This document shows positions 7,766-16,243 of a stretch of DNA of 64,000 nt, in pieces (position 1 is the stretch's first letter; each line of letters begins with the position of its first letter). The DNA lies in the NCBI GenBank assembly GCA_964596345.1, contig CAZQSZ010000006.1, forward strand, positions 1-64,000. The letters run 5' to 3'. The position numbers and the translations under genes are program-made. The DNA comes from CADEDV01 sp964596345. GTDB taxonomy: Bacteria > Bacteroidota > Bacteroidia > Chitinophagales > Chitinophagaceae. The notes below the pieces were generated by a model. It had not been told where the DNA came from and did not search any database. It worked only from the letters and a program-made list of their open reading frames with translations.

Positions 7766-8878
7766 TTATAAGGCTTCCTTCCCAAACTTCTTATAGTAAG
7801 CGATCAGCCAGGCCACTACTTCATTGTAGGTCTGTTTACCACCGGGCTGGTTATTGGCTTTCAGGTAATGCCCGTAGGCCCACATAATAAGTGGCTCCAC
7901 CGGATTTTTATACTGCTTGTAAAAATCCCTGAACTCTTTACGGTCCCGGATAACCTGCGGATGCAACTGTTGCTGAAAATTCTTTGCCAGCACAGTATCC
8001 CGCCTGTACACTTCGCCGATAGCATAATTGTACATATCAAAGTACATGGAGTATCTCATTACCCGTGATGGTGATTGACGGCAGGCAAGAAAGGCCACAA
8101 AATTGGCTTCGTTTTCTTTGGCATAGCCCAATTGGTGAGCTATCTCATGGGTGGTTACAAAAGGTTCCAGTGCTTTGGGTATGGTAGTATTTACCTGTGC
8201 TTCGCCGGAAAATGGATTATAATAACCCTGGAAGCCGAGATAATTACCAAGATAGCTGAACAGGGAAGGTTTTACTGATGGATGCTCATATTCCAGGAAT
8301 GAAAATTTTGCAGCTGCAAAATCAAATGCTTCCCGGCTTTCCCGGAACATGCGTTTTTTCCTGTTAAATGAATCCCGCTGGGCCGGGCTTACAAAAACAG
8401 CATACTCATTTAACCGTTTTTGAAGGATGTTGGTGACGGAATCCAGGTCAGCCAGCGAATATGGTTTTACGTCCAATTCCAGTTGCCGGGCAATCCCCAC
8501 CCGGTTATAATTAAGTCCCCAGAGCAGGTTAAAAAAAACGTAGACAAACAGGAAAAAGAAGATGGCCTGCTGTAGTCCCGACGAAAAATATTGACGGGTC
8601 AGTTTTTTCTGGAAAAGGTATTTGAGGAATTTGCCTGTCCGGAACAGGATGACGAGGATCAAAAAGGCATAAAACAGGTCGCCGATACTAAAGGGAATCC
8701 AGCCAAAAAGAATACGCTGGAGCTTCACGATCAGCGGGTAAAGCCCAAATGTATAATTCGCCTCCACCCAATCCGGGTACAAAGAGACCCATTTGATGGC
8801 AATGGTCAGGAGGATCAGTAAAATCCAGCTCCAGCTTTTCATCAGCCGGGCAAACAGCCGGGACAGGAACTCTTGCAA
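7766..8878 (-). CDS. DUF3810 family membrane protein with HExxH motif
   Basis: A 370-aa protein. Three hydrophobic helices lie at residues ~15-32, ~58-78 and ~95-118. A soluble part with RNYN-type segment LLWGLNYNRVG follows. Near residue 240 is THEIAHQLGYAKENEANFVAF: an HExxH zinc-protease signature with a downstream Glu in the spacing of gluzincin-like enzymes. DUF3810 is common in Bacteroidota and its function is not established. A membrane metallopeptidase role is inferred from the motif alone. Monocistronic, divergent from the DUF177 gene. Confidence 0.88.
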   Translation of the reverse strand: MQEFLSRLFARLMKSWSWILLILLTIAIKWVSLYPDWVEANYTFGLYPLIVKLQRILFGWIPFSIGDLFYAFLILVILFRTGKFLKYLFQKKLTRQYFSSGLQQAIFFFLFVYVFFNLLWGLNYNRVGIARQLELDVKPYSLADLDSVTNILQKRLNEYAVFVSPAQRDSFNRKKRMFRESREAFDFAAAKFSFLEYEHPSVKPSLFSYLGNYLGFQGYYNPFSGEAQVNTTIPKALEPFVTTHEIAHQLGYAKENEANFVAFLACRQSPSRVMRYSMYFDMYNYAIGEVYRRDTVLAKNFQQQLHPQVIRDRKEFRDFYKQYKNPVEPLIMWAYGHYLKANNQPGGKQTYNEVVAWLIAYYKKFGKEAL

Positions 8879-8976
8879 ACCTTTAAATTTTAATAGTGTT
8901 CATAATCAGGGCCTTGAGCCAACCGCAAAGGCCGAAAATAATCCAAAAAGCCCGATAAATTTTCATCAGATTCCCT

Positions 8977-8984
8977 TACCTTTG
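8977..8984 (+). promoter_or_regulatory. -7 promoter box for DUF177-rpmF-plsX
   Basis: TACCTTTG, an exact TAnnTTTG match, 23 bases before the start codon at 9008. No TTG at the expected -33 distance. Confidence 0.4.
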
Positions 8985-9007
8985 CCAACTCTTTAAAAAG
9001 TTCATTC

Positions 9008-9559
9008 ATGGGGCATCGCCGGGACTTTGAGATAGCATTTGTGGGACTGAAGCCGGGCATTCATGAGTATAACTATGAAATAAAGGATAAGTTCTTTGAG
9101 GCATTCCAGCAGCAGGACTTTCGCCACTGCAAAGCCAACGTAAAACTGACGCTTGATAAAAAAAGCAGTTTTATGCTGATGAAATTTGAGATCGGTGGCA
9201 CCCTGGAAGTAACCTGCGACCGTTGCAACAGCAACCTGCCATTAGAATTATGGGATGAATTCAACATCACCGTAAAAATGGTGGAAGAGCCGGAACTGAT
9301 GAATGACCAGGAAGAAGATCCCGATGTGTACTATATCGGTCGTGGTGAAAGCCATATTGATATAGCCAATTGGATCTATGAATTCATCAACCTCAGCATA
9401 CCCATGTTGAAATCCTGTGGTTTTGAGAATATGGAAGGACCACATTGCAACAAAGCGGCGCTGGATGTTTTGAAAAAAATGGAGCCCGAAGAGAAGACTG
9501 AAAATGAAGAGAACCCGATCTGGAAAGGATTGGAAAAATTTAAGAACTTAGGTAAATAG
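9008..9559 (+). CDS. DUF177 (YceD-like) protein
   Basis: A 183-aa member of the DUF177/YceD family, which is normally encoded just upstream of rpmF. The family is linked to 23S rRNA processing and ribosome assembly, without a defined reaction. Seen here are FVGLKPGIHEYNY at the N-terminus and the central GTLEVTCDRCNSNLPLELW with the family CxxC. A conserved acidic region (EDPDVYYIGRGESHIDIANWIYEFINLSIPM, read in two blocks) follows. It ends in an acidic tail with NPIWKGLEKFKNL. RpmF follows after 38 bases, in the usual gene order. Confidence 0.92.
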   Translation: MGHRRDFEIAFVGLKPGIHEYNYEIKDKFFEAFQQQDFRHCKANVKLTLDKKSSFMLMKFEIGGTLEVTCDRCNSNLPLELWDEFNITVKMVEEPELMNDQEEDPDVYYIGRGESHIDIANWIYEFINLSIPMLKSCGFENMEGPHCNKAALDVLKKMEPEEKTENEENPIWKGLEKFKNLGK

Positions 9560-9597
9560 TTTATAAAAGATATTTTCTGATTATTAATAGTTGAGTT

Positions 9598-9789
9598 ATG
9601 CCAAATCCGAAACGCAGACACAGTCAGCAAAGAAGTGCAAAACGCAGAACGCATTATAAAGCGACTTCTGCCACATTAACAACTGACAGCACTACCGGCG
9701 AAACACATGTACGCCATCGTGCCCATGTGAGTGAAGGAAAGCTGTACTACAAAGGAAAAGTAGTGGCTGAAAAATCACCCGTTAAGTAA
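9598..9789 (+). CDS. rpmF: 50S ribosomal protein L32
   Basis: A 63-aa ribosomal protein of the large subunit. The N-terminus MPNPKRRHSQQRSAKRRTHY is characteristic of bacterial L32, followed by HVRHRAHVSEGKLYYKGK. It has no Cys, so it is the zinc-free form. Cotranscribed with the DUF177 gene upstream. An imperfect hairpin (9821-9866) separates it from plsX. Confidence 0.98.
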   Translation: MPNPKRRHSQQRSAKRRTHYKATSATLTTDSTTGETHVRHRAHVSEGKLYYKGKVVAEKSPVK

Positions 9790-9820
9790 TAAGGGACAGT
9801 TCCCGCATAGGTAATTTGCT

Positions 9821-9866
9821 AATTCCAAATCCATTTGACAGAAATGTCACGATGGAATTTGGAATT
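9821..9866 (+). other. Long imperfect hairpin between rpmF and plsX
   Basis: AATTCCAAATCCAT pairs with ATGGAATTTGGAATT (one bulged base), and a second stem TGACA-GAAA-TGTCA sits inside. The structure ends 33 bases before the plsX start. No T-run follows directly, so it may be a read-through attenuator or a processing site rather than a classical terminator. Confidence 0.5.
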
Positions 9867-9898
9867 TGTCGTTTTGTAATTTGTACCTTGTGCCTGCA

Positions 9899-10834
9899 AT
9901 GAATATCGGACTTGATATGATGGGTGGCGATTTCGCCCCGCTGGAAGCCGTCAAAGGCGTGCAGCAGTACCTTGCTGAAAACAACTCTGCATCCCTCTTT
10001 CTCATCGGCCATAAAGAACAAATCAATCTATTGCTCCTGGAACATAAGGTTCCAACAGATCGCATCACCGTCATCCCTGCTGAACAGGTGATCGGTATGC
10101 ATGAACATCCTACCAAAGCTTTAAAGGAAAAGCAGCAATCTTCCATCGCTATAGGTTTTCATTTACTGGCTACCGGCAAAACAGATGCTTTTATCAGTGC
10201 CGGCAATACAGGTGCGATGCTGGTGGGAGCTTTATTCAGTATTAAAGCCGTGGAAGGAGTATTGAGACCCACCATTTCCACCATCATCCCCAAGGAAAAC
10301 GGCGGAACCGGTATTTTACTGGACGTGGGCTTGAATGCGGATTGTAAACCCGAACAACTGAACCAGTTTGCCGTAATGGGCTCCGTCTATGCCCGGGTAA
10401 TATTAGGCATTGAAAACCCTAGGGTCGGTTTAATGAATGTTGGTGAGGAAGAAGGAAAAGGCAATTTACTGGCCCAGGCCACCTATCCCCTGCTGAAGGA
10501 AAATAAACAGATCAACTTTATCGGTAATATAGAAGGCCGGGATGTATTGGTGGATAAAGCAGACGTAATGGTCTGTGAAGGCTTCACCGGTAATATCATC
10601 CTGAAATTGGCCGAAACCTTATACGAGATCAGTCACCGCCGCCAGTTGAAAGATGAATATTTCGATCGTTTTAATTTTGAAAATTATGGAGGCACTCCTG
10701 TACTGGGTGTCGCCAAACCGGTGATCATCGGCCATGGTATTTCCGGTGCCAAAGCTTTTAACAACATGATCAAAGTAGCGGAAAAAATGATCGAAAAAGA
10801 TGTGCTGGGCAAAATGAAAGATGCCCTTCAGTAA
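9899..10834 (+). CDS. plsX: Phosphate acyltransferase PlsX
   Basis: A 311-aa enzyme converting acyl-ACP to acyl-phosphate for membrane phospholipid synthesis. The start at 9899 gives the invariant N-terminus MNIGLDMMGGDFAP. Other family motifs: GKTDAFISAGNTGAMLVGA near 90, LDVGLNADCKPEQL near 140, GLMNVGEEEGKG near 175, and VCEGFTGNIILKLAE near 225. It is the third gene of the usual DUF177-rpmF-plsX order, but the common next gene fabH is missing here. Confidence 0.97.
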   Translation: MNIGLDMMGGDFAPLEAVKGVQQYLAENNSASLFLIGHKEQINLLLLEHKVPTDRITVIPAEQVIGMHEHPTKALKEKQQSSIAIGFHLLATGKTDAFISAGNTGAMLVGALFSIKAVEGVLRPTISTIIPKENGGTGILLDVGLNADCKPEQLNQFAVMGSVYARVILGIENPRVGLMNVGEEEGKGNLLAQATYPLLKENKQINFIGNIEGRDVLVDKADVMVCEGFTGNIILKLAETLYEISHRRQLKDEYFDRFNFENYGGTPVLGVAKPVIIGHGISGAKAFNNMIKVAEKMIEKDVLGKMKDALQ

Positions 10835-10905
10835 GCCGGCCTCCACTATTCAGGATAAAAATTCCTCATTTCATCCCTCTTTTGTGGTATACCCTCGTCA
10901 TGGTA

Positions 10906-10936
10906 TTGCATTGGCAATACAAATGCAGTAATTTTC
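10906..10936 (+). promoter_or_regulatory. Possible promoter of the M14-like gene
   Basis: TTG (10906-10908), 20-base spacer, TAATTTTC (10929-10936), one mismatch to TAnnTTTG; start codon at 10949. It suggests transcription independent of plsX. Confidence 0.35.
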
Positions 10937-10948
10937 GTTTTATTAATC

Positions 10949-12076
10949 ATGAAGTCGTATCGAAAAATACTGTTGCTTTTATTGTTCCCGCTGAGCATAC
11001 TTGTATTAAACGGGCAGACCAGTATTTCATTGCTCGCTTCAAAGAAGTATGCGCCAAAGACTACCACCTATTTTACCCGGATCGGGGAAAGTTCCATTGC
11101 AATAAAAGTGATGCAGTATGGCGATTCCAAAAAACTGGTTTATGTCAATGTGCATGCAGATGAATTCACTTCCCTGGTGGCTGCACAACGGCTGTTGCAG
11201 CAGGAAGGCGGTTTATTGATAAAAATTGAGAATAATAACAAACGGAATATCCGTTTCCGGCTGCGGGGCCGGTATTATACATTTGACCCCAACCGGATGT
11301 TCTCTGCAGAAGGGGCAGCACAAACATTGAAACAACTGGGTCGCAGCAATGATATAGCCATTGAAGAAGTAGTGAAATTCGGCAAACGAATTCTCCAGCT
11401 TATTCCTGAAAATCCTGTTTGTATCATCGCCCTGCATAATAATACAGAAGGAAAGTTTGGAATCAATTCTTACCTCCCGGGTGCCGAAAGAGAAACCGAT
11501 GCCAGGAAAGTCTATGCTGACACTTTACAAGATCCTGATGATATTTTCCTGACCACGGACAGTATCCTCTATCACCGGCTGTCCGCAGAAAAATACAATA
11601 CGATCTGGCAGGACAATGAGAAAGTAAGGAGAGATGGTTCTTTAAGTGTGTATTGCGGCGAAAGAAATATTACTTACCTGAACTGCGAAACACAGCATGG
11701 TAAAACAGAACAATACCTGAATATGTTGCTGTCGGCTACCGAACATATCGGCAGGCTCGATGAAGCCGGGACCGGCTATAATTATTCCGTGCAACTGAAT
11801 GACCCAACAGTTTTCAATACTACAATTGAAGTCTTTTTTGGAGATAAACGAATCGGGCAGGTAAGATCAGTAAACGTTACTGATTCAACCACCCTGTCAG
11901 GTCTTGTAGAGATCAATAAAGATTTCAAAGTATACTCCAATATGGATTTGTTTTTGGTAAACAGCCCGGGTGGCAACCTGAAAATAGACCTTCGTACCGA
12001 CCCGACCCGACCCCGGGAACTGTTGAGTCCTGCAACTTCCGTAATTTCAATTGCCGCCCGGTTAACGGCGGAATAA
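10949..12076 (+). CDS. Secreted M14/AstE-like metallohydrolase candidate
   Basis: A 375-aa protein with a Sec signal peptide (residues 1-23, ending LNGQ). Residues ~66-75 read VNVHADEFTS, the HxxE zinc-ligand pair of zinc carboxypeptidases (M14) and AstE-type deacylases. A third His is in IIALHNNTEG near 160, and a possible catalytic Glu in NCETQHGK near 235. The last ~100 residues form a separate beta-rich domain. The hydrolase fold is inferred from this motif order; substrate unknown. The small membrane protein gene follows one base after its stop. Confidence 0.65.
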   Translation: MKSYRKILLLLLFPLSILVLNGQTSISLLASKKYAPKTTTYFTRIGESSIAIKVMQYGDSKKLVYVNVHADEFTSLVAAQRLLQQEGGLLIKIENNNKRNIRFRLRGRYYTFDPNRMFSAEGAAQTLKQLGRSNDIAIEEVVKFGKRILQLIPENPVCIIALHNNTEGKFGINSYLPGAERETDARKVYADTLQDPDDIFLTTDSILYHRLSAEKYNTIWQDNEKVRRDGSLSVYCGERNITYLNCETQHGKTEQYLNMLLSATEHIGRLDEAGTGYNYSVQLNDPTVFNTTIEVFFGDKRIGQVRSVNVTDSTTLSGLVEINKDFKVYSNMDLFLVNSPGGNLKIDLRTDPTRPRELLSPATSVISIAARLTAE

Positions 12077-12077
12077 G

Positions 12078-12356
12078 ATGAAACTATTCCTGTTCTTTAT
12101 TAACAGCATTTACTGGCTCTGGGCTTTTGCCGTTCCGGTCATTGTTGCAGGATTACCGGCCTGGTACTTATATGAAAAAACACACAACAACCTGCCTTGG
12201 TCGATATTACTTCTGATTGCCGGTATTATCGCAGGTTTTATTACCGCAGAAGCAATCAGGAGAAAATATGGGCTCGTCAACTTTTTTAGCCGGCTTTCAG
12301 CCACCCCCGACCTGGATGAAAAAGAAGAAACCACTGAAAAATCAGCGGCTTCTTAA
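12078..12356 (+). CDS. Small two-span membrane protein
   Basis: A 92-aa protein with hydrophobic helices at residues ~8-30 and ~40-60, a basic linker (RRKYG) and an acidic C-terminal tail (DLDEKEETTEKS). No family recognised. It starts one base after the M14-like gene stops, so the two are likely cotranscribed and translationally linked, suggesting the helix pair assists or accompanies the secreted protein. Confidence 0.75.
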   Translation: MKLFLFFINSIYWLWAFAVPVIVAGLPAWYLYEKTHNNLPWSILLLIAGIIAGFITAEAIRRKYGLVNFFSRLSATPDLDEKEETTEKSAAS

Positions 12357-12408
12357 TAGTTTTCCTGTGCAGATAATACAATGAGTAATACGAAGGATCC
12401 GAATCCGG

Positions 12409-14796
12409 TTATCTCAACACATCAACTTCAAGGTAACTCGGATAAGAGGCACTGTGATAAACTCTTTGTGTTGCCTTGATAAAATCTTTTTTATCTGCCT
12501 TGTAAATATTAGGAACAAATTTCTGCGGGTTAATATCGATCAGGGGAAACCAGGTACTCTGTACCTGCACCATCACCCGGTGCCCTTTCTTAAACGTATG
12601 TAGCACATCTTGCAGCCGGAATGTTACCGGTGTAATTTTATTGGGCACCAGCGGCACCGGTTTTTCAAAAGAAGTTCGCCACCGGCTCCGCATCACTTCG
12701 CTGCGCACCATTTGCTGGTAGCCATTCAACGAAATATTTTTAGGCGTGTAGGGTGTGTTCGGCTCATTGTCAGGATACACATCAATTAATTTTACCACCC
12801 AGTCGGCATCCGTACCGGTAGTACTAACGTTGAGATAAACGGTTATCTCACCTCCCAGTGTCAGGTCCTCTTCGAGTATCCCTGTTTCGAAGACCAGTAC
12901 ATCTGGCCGGCGGGCTGCAAAACGCTGGTCTTCGCTCATATAATTCCGCGGTGTAATGCCAAACGAGCCGGGAATATCCATTGTATAGGGTACAGGTTTT
13001 TTCGGATCACTGATATACTCCGAAAAACTATTGTCAACCGGTGCTGTAACATTGAGCTTCTCCCCTTTTTCAAAATAAAATTTTCTTTTTTCTGCTTTTT
13101 CAGATGGCCATGCTGAAAAAGTCTGCCACTCTTTTTTCCCGGTATTATACATATACGCTTCGGGCAAACCCGTGGCGGTATCACCACTGCCTTTTAAAAA
13201 ATGATGGAAAAACCGGGCTTCAATATTACGCTGGTAAAAAGTAGCAATGCTGTCACCAAAATAAATTTGGTGATGTTTGTGATGCCCAACTTCCCTTGCC
13301 CAGTCGCCATGCCCGAACGGGCCCATCACAATTGCGTTATAAATTCCTTTATTGGCTTTCTCAATCTCTTTGTAGGTAGTTAGTGTGCCATATAAATCTT
13401 CAGCATCGAACCAGCCACCCACAATAAGATAAGCCGGCTTTACATTCTTTAAATGATCCGTGATACGCCGGGCCTTCCAGAAAGCATCATAATTGGGATG
13501 AGCTACCATCTCTTGCCAGAAAAAATTATTCTTTAAAAGGCTGTCGCTAATCTCTTTTATTGTTCCCCGCCGACGGAAAAAATCATAACTATCCACCGTC
13601 GTATGTTCAAAGTAAGGAAACCAATCCTGTTCTGTTGGTTCTTTGCGGCGGGTGCCCGTCATCGGAAAAAATGGATAGTACGCCTGTGTGAAAGCCCCGT
13701 TATGATGAAAATCATCAAACCAAAAATCGGCCACCGGTGCTTGGGGAGAAACGGCTTTTAAGGCCGGATGCGCATTGATAGAACCAGCAGAGGTATAAAA
13801 ACCGGGATATGAAATACCCCATTGCCCCACGTTGCCATTTTGATAGTTAATATTCTTCAGCAACCAGTCAATAGTGTCCCAGGTATCTGTGCTTTCATCA
13901 ACGGTATCTTTTGATTTCTTATTTGCAATATGCGGTGTCATTTGCACCCAGTTACCTTCGCTTTTGTACCGGCCCCGTACATCCTGCTGCACAAAGATGT
14001 AACCTTCCTCAACCATCACCGGTGGCCCGATATAAAAAGGGTAATTATCTTTTCCATAAGGCCCGATACTGTAAGGTGTTCGGTGCAGCATCACCGGGTA
14101 CCGTTTGCTTTCAGATGCATCTTTGGGGATATATACAGCCGTAAAAAGTTGTACTCCATCCCGCATGGGAACAGCATACTCAAATTTATTATACCGCTCA
14201 CGGTTCAATGCACTTCCCTTTATAAACGAAACAGGGCTATCCTCATCGTTATCAAAACCAGTAATGGTAAATGCAACTGATCCCCGGAAAGCATCCTGTT
14301 TCAACGTACTGAATATAAAATGGGAGGAAGGTTTGGATACGTGCCAGCCCTCCGGTATTTTATTTTCCAACCGGGTAGATTCAAAACCAGGATTGGTGAG
14401 TGGCATTTCCTGCCATTGCCCCGGGCTGTTCTCGATCTGTAGCTGTACATCATCGTACGAACAGGAACCGGTACCCATACAAACCAGATCCAGGTTTAAT
14501 GTTACTGCACCAGAATCCAGGCGACCTTCAATCCTGCGGATTGCCCAGGCAGTATCCCATACGGGCTGATGAGACCCATTATTAAAATATCCCCATTCGC
14601 CATTTGACTTGGTCACCTGTGCCACCACCAGGGCCAGCACTCCGGGAGAGCCATCTGTTTTCACCCTGGCACTATAACGAAAGTTTTTTCCACCATGATC
14701 TTTTACAGGAACGCTTTGTTGAACAGCGACCCAGCCTTCCTGGGCATTGACAGTTGAGATAAGCAGTACGGAGAAAAAACAGAGCAGTAAACGCAT
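12409..14796 (-). CDS. CocE/NonD family hydrolase with extra N-terminal domain
   Basis: A 795-aa secreted hydrolase (signal peptide 1-19, MRLLLCFFSVLLISTVNAQ; start at 14796 chosen for it). Residues ~20-180 form an additional beta-sandwich-like domain with a GTGSCSYDDVQLQI segment, typical of carbohydrate-binding-type modules. The X-Pro dipeptidyl-peptidase/CocE catalytic domain then begins (YAVPMRDGVQLFTAVYIPKD). It shows the nucleophile motif GQWGISYPG, an Asp in GGWFDAEDLYG and a His in GPFGHGDW. The C-terminal ~200 residues are the non-catalytic jelly-roll of the family. Reported activities in the family include acylase, esterase and X-Pro peptidase; this member's substrate is not predictable. 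Confidence 0.92.
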   Translation of the reverse strand: MRLLLCFFSVLLISTVNAQEGWVAVQQSVPVKDHGGKNFRYSARVKTDGSPGVLALVVAQVTKSNGEWGYFNNGSHQPVWDTAWAIRRIEGRLDSGAVTLNLDLVCMGTGSCSYDDVQLQIENSPGQWQEMPLTNPGFESTRLENKIPEGWHVSKPSSHFIFSTLKQDAFRGSVAFTITGFDNDEDSPVSFIKGSALNRERYNKFEYAVPMRDGVQLFTAVYIPKDASESKRYPVMLHRTPYSIGPYGKDNYPFYIGPPVMVEEGYIFVQQDVRGRYKSEGNWVQMTPHIANKKSKDTVDESTDTWDTIDWLLKNINYQNGNVGQWGISYPGFYTSAGSINAHPALKAVSPQAPVADFWFDDFHHNGAFTQAYYPFFPMTGTRRKEPTEQDWFPYFEHTTVDSYDFFRRRGTIKEISDSLLKNNFFWQEMVAHPNYDAFWKARRITDHLKNVKPAYLIVGGWFDAEDLYGTLTTYKEIEKANKGIYNAIVMGPFGHGDWAREVGHHKHHQIYFGDSIATFYQRNIEARFFHHFLKGSGDTATGLPEAYMYNTGKKEWQTFSAWPSEKAEKRKFYFEKGEKLNVTAPVDNSFSEYISDPKKPVPYTMDIPGSFGITPRNYMSEDQRFAARRPDVLVFETGILEEDLTLGGEITVYLNVSTTGTDADWVVKLIDVYPDNEPNTPYTPKNISLNGYQQMVRSEVMRSRWRTSFEKPVPLVPNKITPVTFRLQDVLHTFKKGHRVMVQVQSTWFPLIDINPQKFVPNIYKADKKDFIKATQRVYHSASYPSYLEVDVLR

Positions 14797-15062
14797 AACG
14801 AAATTTAAATTAAGAATGACTAATTGTAAGGGTATTGACTTCTGGAAAATCATTATCGGATACGATACCCAAATCCAATCCCGGTTAAATTAAAGCAGTA
14901 TAATGAGAATAAGCTCAATTACCAGCATAGATGCAGATTAATGTTGCTCAACTGGCGATTTTTGAGGATAGAGTGTGAAAGCGTAAGCCCGGAATTTGGC
15001 CTGGCCTGCACCCGAGTAAGCTGATCGAGCAGCACTAATAAGAACGAATAAACCGGGGGCAG
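14797..15062. other. Intergenic spacer without recognisable gene
   Basis: About 266 bases between the CocE gene start and the tRNA-Lys terminator. I see no convincing reading frame, RNA gene or full promoter here; a weak TAAATTTC -7-like box lies just upstream of the CocE start on the minus strand. Confidence 0.5.
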
Positions 15063-15094
15063 TGTAAAAATAAAGCCACGCAATGCGTGGCTTT
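15063..15094 (-). terminator. Rho-independent terminator after tRNA-Lys
   Basis: On the minus strand the stem AAAGCCACGC/GCGTGGCTTT, closed by a 3-base loop, is followed by TATTTTTAC. It lies 6 bases past the tRNA 3' end. Confidence 0.8.
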
Positions 15095-15100
15095 GAACTG

Positions 15101-15173
15101 TGATCCCGCTGGGACTCGAACCCAGGGCCCATACATTAAAAGTGTATTGCTCTACCAACTGAGCTACGAGATC
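15101..15173 (-). tRNA. tRNA-Lys (anticodon TTT)
   Basis: 73 bases. Acceptor GATCTCG/CGGGATC with discriminator A; D-arm TAGCTC..GAGC; anticodon stem-loop ATACA-CTTTTAA-TGTAT with anticodon TTT; T-arm CTGGGTTCGAGTCCCAG. CCA is not encoded. Confidence 0.97.
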
Positions 15174-15206
15174 AACCTGTTCCTCCTCCTTTCAGATTTG
15201 GGAGTG

Positions 15207-15237
15207 CAAAAATACAGTCTCACTGCTTTCAGTCCAA
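15207..15237 (-). promoter_or_regulatory. Promoter of tRNA-Lys
   Basis: Minus strand: TTG (15235-15237), 20-base spacer, TATTTTTG (15207-15214): an exact Bacteroidota consensus, 33 bases before the tRNA 5' end. Confidence 0.65.
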
Positions 15238-15336
15238 AAATATTTCAGCCTGTTTTCAACATTATTTCAACTGATTTTCAAGCTAAAATAAAGAACCGGG
15301 GTTCTTCAAAAAATATATAGTTGCGCATTTTTAAAG

Positions 15337-15344
15337 TAGGTTTG
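15337..15344 (+). promoter_or_regulatory. -7 promoter box of the SDR gene
   Basis: TAGGTTTG matches TAnnTTTG exactly, 19 bases before the start codon; the nearest TTG is only 13 bases upstream, so the -33 element is unclear. Confidence 0.4.
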
Positions 15345-15363
15345 CGCTATAACCCAGTTTAGC

Positions 15364-16173
15364 ATGTCAAATTACTTTACAGACAAGGTGGTGGTCGTTA
15401 CCGGCGGCACAGATGGTATTGGTAAAGCCCTGGTAGAAACCTTACTGGATATGGGTGCCAAAGTGGCTACCTGCGGCCGGAATCATGATAAATTATACCA
15501 GTTACAGTCGCAACACCCTTCAGCAGCCCTGCATACGATGGTTGCAGATGTAAGCAATGAAAACGATTGCCGGCGTTTCATTGAAACGACCATCAAATTT
15601 TTTGGCGGTGTGGATATCCTTGTCAACAATGCAGGAATTTCTATGCGGGCTCTTTTAAAAGATGTTTCCCTCGATGCCATCCGGAAAGTGATGGATATTA
15701 ATTTCTATGGCACTGTTTATTGCACCAAATATGCCCTGCATTCAATTATTGAACGAAAAGGAACCATCGTTGGTGTTTCTTCCATTGCCGGTTACCGGGG
15801 TCTGCCGGGAAGAAGTGGTTATTCTGCCAGTAAATATGCTTTACAGGGATGGCTGGAGGCTGTTAAGACAGAACTATTACATGATGGTGTGCATGTAATG
15901 TGGGTATGCCCCGGCTTCACTACGTCCAATATCCGCAATGCTGCATTGAATAAAGATGCCCAATCACACGGGGAAACACCTATGGACGAAGGCAGTATGA
16001 TGAGTGCTGACGAATGTGCAGGCCATATCCTGAAAGCAATAAGAAAGAAAAAAAGAACATTGGTACTTACGTTCACAGGCAAGAGAACTGTTTTCCTCAA
16101 TAAATTCTTTCCGGGCCTGGCTGATAAATTAGTGTACAAATTTTTCTTTAAGGACGGACAACTTGTTAAGTAG
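15364..16173 (+). CDS. SDR family NAD(P)-dependent oxidoreductase
   Basis: A 269-aa classical short-chain dehydrogenase. The cofactor-binding loop is VVVTGGTDGIGKAL (residues 9-22) with NAGIS at ~90. The catalytic Ser is in IVGVSSIAGYRG and the YxxxK pair in YSASKYALQGW near 155. The basic stretch CGRN after beta-2 suggests NADP(H) preference. The C-terminus is extended and hydrophobic (KFFPGLADKLVYKFFF), as in membrane-associated members such as dehydrogenase/reductase-7 types. Substrate unknown. A TAGGTTTG -7 box (15337-15344) precedes it. Confidence 0.92.
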   Translation: MSNYFTDKVVVVTGGTDGIGKALVETLLDMGAKVATCGRNHDKLYQLQSQHPSAALHTMVADVSNENDCRRFIETTIKFFGGVDILVNNAGISMRALLKDVSLDAIRKVMDINFYGTVYCTKYALHSIIERKGTIVGVSSIAGYRGLPGRSGYSASKYALQGWLEAVKTELLHDGVHVMWVCPGFTTSNIRNAALNKDAQSHGETPMDEGSMMSADECAGHILKAIRKKKRTLVLTFTGKRTVFLNKFFPGLADKLVYKFFFKDGQLVK

Positions 16174-16211
16174 ATATGCAATCCGCATTTCACCACAACG
16201 GATAGTGCTTT

Positions 16212-16219
16212 TACTTTTG
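16212..16219 (+). promoter_or_regulatory. -7 promoter box of the SAM hydrolase gene
   Basis: TACTTTTG matches TAnnTTTG exactly, 24 bases before the start codon at 16244; no TTG at the standard distance. Confidence 0.4.
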
Positions 16220-16243
16220 CATTTTTACTTCTAACTTCATCGC

